Translations under genes and position numbers: made by a program | Shown: positions 46,179-56,100 of the stretch, piece after piece | How positions within the stretch are numbered: position 1 is the first letter of the stretch | Layout: the number at the start of each line of letters is the position of its first letter | Notes under the pieces: generated by a model | Databases searched by the model: none | Told to the model about the DNA's origin: nothing | The model's input: only the letters and a program-made list of their open reading frames with translations | Assembly (NCBI GenBank): GCA_024811115.1 | Contig: JAKOGH010000324.1 | Span: 124,001-188,000 of the forward strand | Reading direction: 5' to 3' | DNA length: 64,000 bases | Source of the DNA: Terana coerulea | Lineage: Eukaryota; Basidiomycota; Agaricomycetes; Polyporales; Phanerochaetaceae

Positions 46179-46743
46179 CGTAATTAGATTTTGAATAATA
46201 TTGGCCTGCCTATTTAGGCCTTGTAAGCCTCCTTATATGCCCGAATATATCAACTACCATCCACCTGTCTAGCTCTGTCTGCGCCGCTCGTACCAAGGTC
46301 TGGCTAGGTTAGGCTATGCCGCTAATCATGCATGATTACTATTCGACTGACACAGATCCTTATAGTATGCGGTAGGTACGTAGAGTCTGGTCACTGATTA
46401 CCTATAAGGATGGATGCACGGTCTTTGTATGCCACCAACCACGGTGGTCTGTTTAGGTCCACGTTGGCGCTCCAGCTCGACCTACATAGGCACTTGGTAG
46501 CAAGGCCTGGCACGCAGTGCTTGGCTACCCGCTTTCGTGTTGCCTGCTCGCAACACAACTCAAGCATTGAATCAGCTGCGGTTTCAACATTCCGAGAGGA
46601 TTAGAAGGCAGATCTTGTAAGGTCGGCTTTCCGCTACAACTGTGAGTAATGTTTCGTTTGGGGCTGACACGTAGCATATACCACTGGGTATACGTGCAAC
46701 CTACGATTCTTGTGTTGACTCTGTCCGTTGCTAACCTTTCTCG
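46179..46743. other. Intergenic
   Basis: No supported feature between the VPS41 fragment and the F-box gene. Confidence 0.4.
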
Positions 46744-48243
46744 TTGACGATAGCCCATTCAGCAACTGCATACCCTGCACAACTCGTCCTACATTCGAAC
46801 TCGCGAAGCTACGTGATCTATGGAGTTCGCTGGAGCTCAAGATTCTACCTCAATCGTTGCGAAGAGAGTTCGACTACCCCTGAGATCGTTGCTTTAATCA
46901 TTGACCATTACGCCCTCCATCCAAACTCGGCACTGACACCTGGGTATATCAGTAAAAGAGAATATCTTTCCATAAGCCTCACATGCCGCTACTGGGCCGC
47001 GAGATGTCGTACAGCTCTATTCGGGATTCTGACACTGCACTCTCATGATGACCTGCGCTTCCTCATGGATCTATTGCGAACTCCCAACACGAACATCTAT
47101 CCGTCTGTATCCCAGTGCCTACGGATGGTCAATGTATCACATTACGGACCGTGGGGCCTTCCGTGGTTCCATCATCTCGGCCAACTATGTGTGCTGATGC
47201 ACTCCCTGAAGGACAATGGCAGCACCCTCCAAATCTCAGGGCCTGGTTCCGACTACGCTCCGTCTTCCTTTAGTGCAGGGCTTCCCAGAACTCTGCCTGG
47301 CTCGATGTTTCCGTTCCTGACTGTCCTGGAACTCTCCAATCTGCGATTCCGCCGCGTAGCAGACCTATTGAAGTTCACGGATGGCATGTCGTCCCTCATG
47401 GCCGTCGATTGCGCAGACCTTACTTTCGATGAGCAGGTTTCTGCCCCGCCTACGACCGGCAGGCGTCGTCGCTCTGCACCCGAACTCCAAAGTGCGTCCG
47501 CCTTAGGCTGCGGAGACTGTCACGCACAGCTGGCGCTGATGTCGGCCATCACCAACAACGCCTCCAGGAGCTTTTTTTGAAATGAACGACGACGACGATG
47601 CCTGGACCAAGGCCACTGAGCTACTCCAAGGCGCTGCTGAAGGTATCTGTTCCTCCATCGCAGAAGAGCATGGACACGAGCTGGCGGCTGTATGGGAATC
47701 AGGTTGGTCACGCTGCTACTCGTGGAACTCTTGCTTTTTAGCTAAAGCTCTACGACAGAACCCGATACAAGCGGAAAAGCCTGGCGCTTTACCATTGGGC
47801 AGGTGGTGCTCATATTGTCTTTAACGGCTGGTCGGCGTGGAGAGGTCGCTATATCCAAGGTCGCTGTGGACTACGAGGGGGACTCGATGAATCTAGCCCA
47901 GCTGAACTCCATCGAGCAAGCTTTCTTGGTCCCAGGCCGCATCTACGATGTGGTCGTGACGACGGAACAGGCCGACGCCTTTAGGTCCCTTCTCGACGCT
48001 CTCGCTGTGAAAGAGTCGGTCTTGGCGCAGACGAGGGACAAGGGCCGCGTGGAGCTGCGGCTCTGGAGGGCACCGGAGGACATCACGGCGTCGGATGTCC
48101 TCGCCATGCCTACAGATCATATGGTGGATAACAGCAATGTCACTCTCACGGTACTGCAATGCTTTGACCTGATGCTATGTAGGACCAAGCAGGAGAGAAG
48201 TGCGTACCTTCGTCGGATATCAAAACGGACCGGCATTAGCTAG
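46744..48243 (+). CDS. F-box protein (duplicated subfamily, copy 2), one frameshift
   Basis: The N-terminal part reads TPEIVALIIDHYAL, then SISLTCRYWAARCRTALFG, the F-box that also appears in the copy at 21081-22699. It stops at 47578-47580 within a T7 run (47572-47578). Removing one T continues the frame into MNDDDDAWTKATELLQGAAE. A GTATCTG donor follows, and a C-terminal exon (about 47806-48243) contains IEQAFLVPGRIYDVVV and FDLMLCRTKQERSAYL. The latter aligns with RIDQALRRYDIV and FDLWLCDTPAEKKEFL of copy 1. The exon between about 47650 and 47800 is uncertain, and so is the start. It is a probable SCF adaptor. Confidence 0.65.
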
Positions 48244-48324
48244 CCAAAGATTTGATGTGGCGCAAACTCTAAGCTGTATTGCACGCGATGCCGGATATCA
48301 TTGGAGACCGAAATAGAGTCAATC

Positions 48325-48502
48325 TGGTACCCAAGCTCGACGTCGTGAGGAACTAGGAGGGCAGTACCGCTGACGCTAAACACGACTTTTATGGGTATAG
48401 CGTGAGCGGTGTCCCGGGACGATATCTCGACGGAGAGAGCGTAGCTGCATGCCAAGGCAGACAAAGTGAGCAGAACGTGAAGCTCGGAACTGTATCTTGC
48501 AT
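48325..48502 (-). pseudogene. Decayed third copy of the secreted protein family
   Basis: From ATG-CAA (Met-Gln, as in both intact paralogues) the frame shifts by two bases. It then reads HVLLTLSALACSYALS, VEISSRD, IPIKVVF and LLVPHDVELGY. These align with the signal peptide and propeptide of paralogues A (28891-29919) and B (32231-33272). The dibasic cut site is lost, and nothing of exons 2-4 is found downstream. The relic abuts the F-box copy 2 stop on the other strand. Confidence 0.75.
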
Positions 48503-48672
48503 GAGCCTGAGACACAGTGTGTTTAGAAGAACTTTCCTGGCTGCATATACCGCGTTCTTGAGCGCCACTGCCGGGGGTGTCTCTTATAGACAATGGGTCA
48601 ATTCAACCCCTTTTTCATGTTCTCACGAACGAGACAATATTGAACAACATGAGATTCTGTGACGCCAACCCT

Positions 48673-51600
48673 CTACGCGCCAATGTGAATGTAGTTAACC
48701 CAGCTCTCGAGATCAGCGCCTTTCCGTCTCAGCTGTTTGGTAGCTGCGCAGAGCGCACGCGCTGCACGCTTGAACCCCACTTCTTGCGGATACTTCTCGT
48801 CCTTTTGAGCCAGGACGCTCGAATAGAAGTGCCGGACGAGGTCGGGCCCGTCGTCGTCCTTCATCTGCCACATTGTGCCCACGACGCTTCGGAACCCGGA
48901 GAACTGCATTGCGGCAGCGAGGTGCAGCACCTCGTCCACCGCGCTGTCTTTCGCCTGCTCGGCGGTGTGGCACGCCGACAGGAACGCCAACTCCGCGTCA
49001 GGTAGGTGTGACTTGATGATGTCCAGCAGAGTGAGCCGCTCATCCTCGTGCAGAACGAACGCAGAGTCAAACGGCTGCCCAGCCCTCAATGACCCATGGC
49101 AGGCGAAGTGAACCCAAGGGTGGGACTCTAACTGCTCCGTGACTGCAGCGCGAGTGCATTGGTCCCCGAGCATGGCGTCCGTCCCAGTGTGCAAGGTTTT
49201 AACGGTCTCGATTTCTTCTTGAACCTTTTGCAGTGAGCTTCCGGGCTGTGCGACGGCGAGGAGACGCGCGGGTACGCTAGGAGTGCATTGGACGGTCGAG
49301 CGCGCCTCAATAAGAGCGGTGAGCGTTGGTGTGTAAGACGAGATGTAAAGGTCCGGGAGGTACAATTTTCTTTTCGAACCGGGTACTGGGGGAGCAGGAC
49401 CTGCCGCGTGAAGCGGCAACGCTGTGACGACAGAGGTAGGACACCACCAAATTCGGGACCCTTTCGGTATTCCCATATTTTCCAGTTCACCAACAACTGG
49501 GCCCACGACGAGCTCCCACAGTCGCTCCAATGTCTGCCGAAGGACTCGACCATATTGTTTCGGCGTGCGCCCTAATTCCCGGCGAGCTTCCACAAGATTC
49601 TCCGCAAGAGTAATCGCCTCTTTATGGAAGTTGTCTGGCAACGCGATGCGAACGGGGTCGCGGTCACAAAGAACAATTACTACGTCGCAATCATGGTCGT
49701 CGTGGTTGATGAGAATGACGGGCCCTTCGAGTGCCGCGGTCTGAAGAATGTTGAAGTCGGGCAACCTTAGGAAGTCCGCGAAGCCCTGTTTCGAGCGAAT
49801 TTCTCCAACAATGTCGTCCAATCGCGCGGTGAGCTCCCGCTTACGTTTGAGCATGTCTCCATACAGCTCCCGTTCGCGAGCATTACTGCTTCCTGCGGGA
49901 GCGGCCAGCGCTGCCTGACTCTGCGGGTCCGTCGAAGTGCCGAGGCCGTCCAGTGCGCGGCAAACGTCGACAAACGTCGCGCGCAGTGAATCATCGACGG
50001 CGGCTAGTTTGGTGAGCGGTGTCCTCAGACGTCGGACTTCTGACCACAGGAGGGCACGGCCCTGCTCCAGCATCTGTACTGCTAGCTTCACCTCCTGCTT
50101 CTCCAGGGCATAGGAGACGGCCTCCAGCGTCAGATCTCCGTGCTCCCGAAGCGTTCTGTGCTGCATCTCCAAGGTCGGGCTGACTACAAGCACCTTCTCC
50201 AAGAGCTCAACGCAGGTGCGGTACGCGAGCATCGCGGACGAATGGTCGTGCTCTCTCGCTGCTCGTGCCCAGAAAAAGGCCGCTTGAAGCTGCACGGTCG
50301 GGTTGGCCACGTTCGACGGATCTGCACCAAGGGCCACGGAGCTGAGCAAGGAAATTGGTTCTTCGAGGTCGCATGTCTGAGCCGTAGTTTCTTGCTCTTG
50401 GAAGGCCATTAGGGCTGCTGCCAGATTATTGAGCTGGACAGGCCTCCACGGATGCCCAGACGGGATAAGGCGCAGCGCTTCTCGTCCGTGCTCGACACTC
50501 GTCGTAAGGTCTTGTATGTCTCCAGTTTGTTCGTACCGGGCGAGGAGGCCCAGAGCCAGATTTGAGAGGGACATCCACTTTTCCAGCTGCCGTTCTGGAG
50601 GGTACAAGAGAAGCGCCTCGCCGTGCCGGCTGATAGCCTGCTCGAGATCCTGAACGCCATCAGTTCGCTGGAAGCGTTCGTAGTGCGCCATAGCGAGGTT
50701 GTTCGTCGATCGCCATAGCTCAGAGGGTCCCAATGGCTGGATTGTCAGAGCTTCCTTGTAGGATGCAATGCACTCCGCCAGGTCGTCCAGATCCTCCGTC
50801 CTCTTGAAAAGAGCATGCAGCGCCATGCCTATGTTGTTAAGGGAAGGCCATCGTGTGTAGTGGCCGGAAGGGCAGAACGTGAGGACCTCCCTATAGCACT
50901 GTATCGAGTCTCGAACGTCCCGTATCTCGCCTGCGACATTGAAGCGAGCGTAGAGGGCCATGGCGAGATTGTTGAGGGGTAGGCGTCGATTCGTTGACTC
51001 AGGGCTAAGAAGTCGTAGTGCCTCGTTACAGTGCGCAATACACTCCTCGAGGTCCTCGATTCGCCCTACACGATCAAAGCGGGAGTATAATGCCAAAGAG
51101 ACGCTGTTCAGAAACCACCATCGCATCGGGCTCTCAGAGGCGGATATAGTCAGTGCGTCTTGCCCGTGAGCGAGACACTGTTCGAGGTCCTGCAAATCCC
51201 CCGTGTTCTCGTAGCGGCACTCCATCCCGAGGCTCAGATTTGCGACAAGCTCGGCACGCCGGGAATGACTGAGCGGACATACGGAGAGTACTCCGCGCAA
51301 ATGGTAAAGCGCTTTGTCGAGGTCGTCCTTGTTTCCTGCGAGCTTGAAGCGTGTCAGTAACGCCATTCCCAGGGTACTAAAAGCTCCAACCGCTCCGCGA
51401 GTCCAAAGGGTGGCCGCGGAAACGCTGAATGAAGATGTGCAATACATTGCTCGAGGTCGTCGGTGTCCCCCGCCTGATTGAACCGGGAGTATAGCCCGCA
51501 TCCGAGGTTGTGTAGAATCAGGGATCGCTGGGGATGAGTGGTCGGACAGAGGGACAGCGCTTCACCAAGACGGTCAATGCTTTCTGCCAAGTCTTCCGGT

Positions 51601-52247
51601 CGATCGTCGAGGTTGTAGCGCGCCTGCAAGGCCAGAGCCAAGTTGTTAGACGACAGCCATCGGTCTGGGTGCGAGGGAGGCTGCAACTCAAGAGCCTCTG
51701 TATGGCACGACACGGCTTCTGTAAGGTCGTTTACGTGGCCGGTGGAGCAAAATTGGTGATACAAGGCCAGGCCAAGGTTGTTCAGTAGAGTGGCGTGGTC
51801 ACAGTCACCGGTAGGGAGAAGCTGGATTGAGTCTCGATAATGGGAGATACACTCCTGGATGTCCTGTGTGTTTCCAAGCGCCTGGAAGCGAGAAAACAAG
51901 GCCCCGGCTAGGTCTTTAAGAAGCACCCAGCGACGCGGGTATGCGTGGACAGGTTCGGCGCGGAGGAGTGTGTGGTAGTGATCGACGCATTCGTGAAGGT
52001 TAGCGAGATCACCCCGCGCCATGAAGCGTTTGTGAATTGCCTGGGCGAGCTGCCACACAACGCGATTTCGACCAGCAGTATCCAGCGGTTGAGTGTCCAA
52101 TGCCGTCCGATGCTCGGCAATTTCTTCGCTCAAAGGGTCCGCGTCCAGAGGTGCGGCATGATCCACTTGCGGACTAACCGGCTGAGCGGTGCCATCCCTT
52201 TCTTCGACTTGTAGCCCATTTCCAGCAGAGATTATAGTTGCGTTCAT
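48673..52247 (-). CDS. TPR-CHAT domain protein, one frameshift
   Basis: The first frame (52247-51354) and the second (to 48673) join if the T4 run (plus-strand AAAA, 51379-51382) gains one T. This restores LELFSTLGMALLTRF, a TPR consensus, and gives about 1,230 residues. The N-terminal two thirds is an array of TPR-like units of about 50 residues with repeated NNLAxALxxRF and GDxxDLxxxI patterns. The C-terminus is a CHAT domain of the caspase/separase superfamily. Catalytic His and Cys are visible in VHFACHGSL and LSACHTAEQ, and the WWCPTSVVTALPLHAAG block precedes them. Such proteins are expanded in mushroom-forming fungi and are proposed to act as proteases in allorecognition or cell death. 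Activity here is inference. The last frame is intact to the stop. Confidence 0.85.
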
Positions 52248-53191
52248 TGCAAGACCCCCTTCGGCGCAACAAGTCGTCCTGTAGATGCATCCCAGTCAGC
52301 GCTTCTACGTGGCAGAAAAGTGTGAAGACAAGTATACTTCAAAGTACCGTAATGAAATCGGGGCCCTGAGTTTCAGCCTTTTGATGAGATATTTAGCTCT
52401 ACAATACGGAATGATCAATCAACATGTAACGGTAAAGAGAACCGCGCCGCACCTGAAGGCTCTCGGTGAAGACGTGCAAGGAAATTCTGTACTGAAGGCC
52501 AGGTCTTTAGTTCTTAGTGCGATTTAGACTCCGGGCCGCACCGCAGCACAGCCGGTTATGCGAGTGAGTACACAGCCCGTCAGCTGCATAGCAACCGCAG
52601 CAGCGCATGGTAGAGTTGGCGTGAAGTCAAATTGCTGGCGGCAATCGTGACGCTTCGTGGCGCAGTCACAATCGGATCACAGCAACGGCGTGACGTTACG
52701 CCAGTGACGAATCACTGCTGCGTTTACCTCTCTCGAACAAAGACATACCGTGTAGCATACGACGAAACATAGGATACATTGCAAATACTTGTACAGACAA
52801 TGCACAGCGCGGCCGTCGACCCGCGCACTACAAGATAATCAGCGAGTACGGTATAATACTGTATGTATGGCAGACACATGCGATCAAATTTGAGGTAGCG
52901 ATCAGACAAGGAAGAAATGACACAAGTACAGAATGTACATATGGTACAGAAAGAAAGGGTGCAGAGAGGCGAGTGTTTGATTCTTGATACGAGGTGACGG
53001 TTCAGATATGCGCTGAGAGTGACGTGCAGAAGGAGAAAAATGCGATGCAGGTGGTAGCAGAAGGCTGGAGCCTAGTCACAGTGGAACGAAGGCGGATGAT
53101 GCCAGTGATGATGTTGCAGTGGATGGATGATGTCCGAGAGGGACACAGGACAGGAGAGAAAGCCGAAGGCGCAGCAGCTCCGGCGCCCCGC
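52248..53191. other. Intergenic, upstream of the CHAT gene
   Basis: Contains the CHAT promoter side and the 3' region of the phosphatase gene. No supported feature. Confidence 0.4.
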
Positions 53192-56100
53192 TCACGCCGG
53201 CGGACGCAGGTACTTCTCGTTGAGCGCGTGCACCTCCTTCGCGAGACACGGCCAGTTCAGGCAGCGCGCGAGCTCCGCCTCGAGGCGCGTCGCGTCGCCC
53301 TGCGCGCGCTCCGTCGCGAGCTTGATCTCCCAGCCAATGAGGTTGTACAGCAGGCGCATGTTCGGCTGGATCAGCACGGACAGCCGCCGCGAGCGGACGA
53401 TCAGGTAGGCGTCGACGAGCGAGATGTTCAGGTGTTTCATCACGTATGCGATCTATCACCGGGCCCGGTCAATTGCCTGTCTCACCGTGCGCGGAAGCAT
53501 AAGTAGGGACTTACGGTCACCGTCGCGCTCCTCGACACGCCCACCCGGCAGTGGACGAGCACCTTGCCGCCTTCCCTGCGTGCGTCCTCTATCCAGTCGC
53601 ATATCGGCGGGAGCTGCGCCTCGAGCGAGTCGATGCCGTCGTCGCACACGCCCTTGATGTCAAGCACCTTGATGCGCCCCTCCTTCTCCTCGATCCACAG
53701 CGAGCCGGGCTTCGCCGTTGACACACTCGAGTGGAAGTAGCCCTTCCCATTGTCAGGCGGGATCAGCGCGCACTCGCCGACAGAGACGACGTGCGTGATG
53801 CCGAGTGCGTGCAGCATGTACGCGTTCGACGCATGGTTCCTACACCAACTCAGTCAGTCGGCAAACTCTCCTCACAGGCTCGAAACCAACACTCACAAGT
53901 TGCCAAGATACAAGAACGGCAGCACCCGACTCGGGAAGCTCCCATCGAACCGCGGGTCGTTGAACCACACCTGGTGGTCGCCCACATGCGCCAGCGCTTG
54001 CGGGAGCGTGCTCGCCCGCGGCCGCTTCACGAGACCAAACATGCCCTCGTTCGGCGCACTCGCGCTCAGTGTCGCGGTGTCCGCGGGTGGCGGGGAGCCG
54101 AGCACCGCCGACGCCGCGGGCCCGAAGAACCCGCTGTGCACCTGCCTGGCTGCGAACGACATGCTCATCGCCTGTGGCCGGCCGGTGCGCGTCGCGGCTT
54201 TCGCCTGGGTTGCTGGGACGCCCGCAGCGCGTTCACGTTCGCGTTCGAGGCGAGATTCGATGCGCTTGAGCGGCGCGATCTCGGTGGGGTACACGAAGAA
54301 GCTCCTGCGCTTCTCGACTTGCAGGTCCAGGTACGCCTCGGGGAGTGTCAGCTTCTTGAGGGCCATGATCACGCACAGCGCGAGACTCGAGCTCTCGGTG
54401 TACCCGTCCGCGCTATAGACGAGGACCTTCAACGGCCTCGTACGTAGAGGGGCAGCGGCCGGAGCAACGGGCGGTGAGCTGAGCGCCGTCGCCGACGTGG
54501 AGCGCATGCGGGTGTAGTTTGATGTTTGCGCCGCGGTGGTCTGCTGGGCCTGAGCAAGGAATGGAGGGAACGATGACGGCGGTGGCAGGCTCGAGGGCCC
54601 GCCGAACTGGTTCTGGCCGTAGTGCCCGCTATATTGCTGGTGTCCCGCTGCATGTCCAATCGTGGCCGCATTCGTACTTCGTCTCGCCATCGCTTTGCCG
54701 TTGACACCACCTGCCGCGACCCGCCGTGCCTCGGCCTCTGTGCGTTCGCGCTCCTTCAACGTCCTGTATGTGACGGTCTCCGACGATCCGCGGAGAAGGC
54801 CTTCGAGCCATGCAATGAACGGCGGCACGCTGTTGCCCGCGTAGGCGATAGAGCTCGGGAACGGTAGATGAATCACGAGGCTGGCAGGTGGTGGCGGGCG
54901 AACAGGAACCTCTTCGTCGAACGCGGTGCCACCACACTCGTTGAACTCCCGCAGACACTTCTCCATCCATCGCTTCTCCAGCCGCGCGACGTGCTCTCTC
55001 CGCGGCGCGCATATGCGTCTGGGATGGGAAGGGCGCCATGTCGTCGCACTCGATGCAGATGTCGTATCCCAAGCTCCTCGCCGGGTCGTTGTCGCTGAAG
55101 TCCCACTCGTCCTTGGCCGGAGTTGTAGGGGTGGCACCAGGACGCGGCGATGCGGTGCGTGAGCCCGAAGCCACAACCGCGTCAGGAACGTCGCTCGAGT
55201 TGCCGAGGAAGACCTGTCCACGACGAGGCTCCCACTTGTCCTTCGTCGACATCCCGCTGAACTGGTGGAACACTGCCTCCTCCGCCTCGCTCATCGCGGC
55301 CGGGAGCGCCGTCGCGCTGAGCGGGAGCGTCATGATTTCACTCGCCTGCGTGAGCTCGCGCATCTCGTCCTTCTCGCGTTGCGCAAACGAGATCGTGTTC
55401 GCCGCGAGCACCGCTTGGTCCTTCGGCGCCGATGGCGCCTCCAGCTGCGGCACAATCGCGTGTGTTTCTGACCCAGTGGACCCCTCAGTGCCCTGCGTAT
55501 GTGCCCGTCGTTGCTGCTCCTGCTTACCCTGACTCTGCCGATGGAGGCCGGCGTCGAGCGTCTCGTCGTCCATACGGCTGACAACATGGGGCATCTCCCG
55601 CTTCACGTCCTCCGGGCGCGCGCACAGCACAAAGACATTGTAGTACAGGAGGTCCGTCTGGCCTCCCCGGTGCGCGCGCTGTGACCGTTTGTGTTCGATG
55701 GCATGCGCAAAGTGCGTCGCGACGGCGAGTGCTGCCTTGATGTTCCCGCGCGGAGAATAGACCACAATGTCTGACAGGGCAGCAAAAATCGGCTACGCAA
55801 AGGTAGTCAGCGCCCATTCCTCGAAAAAGAGAGCAGCAGCGCATATATGCGCTGTAAGATATCACTCACAACTTGGATGCCAAAGTTGCGCAAGCTAATC
55901 CCTTCGGGCACCTTCGGCTCAATAAACCGGGTCTCGCCCGTCTCGCGATCGATGCAGAGCAGCTCCCGCGGCTTGAACGTCGACGTCAGCAGAATACGCT
56001 CCGCTTCCTGCCGTTCTTGCTGAGTCTGGTTGTGCTCCTCGACGCCCTCCATAACATGATCCTTTGCCTCTGGCGCATCGTGCTGCTCGAGCTTCTCCAC

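Noticed and set aside
53731..54447. 238-codon plus-strand ORF, and a 289-codon one at 57323-58192
   Set aside because: Both are Arg-rich shadows of the GC-rich phosphatase gene on the other strand.
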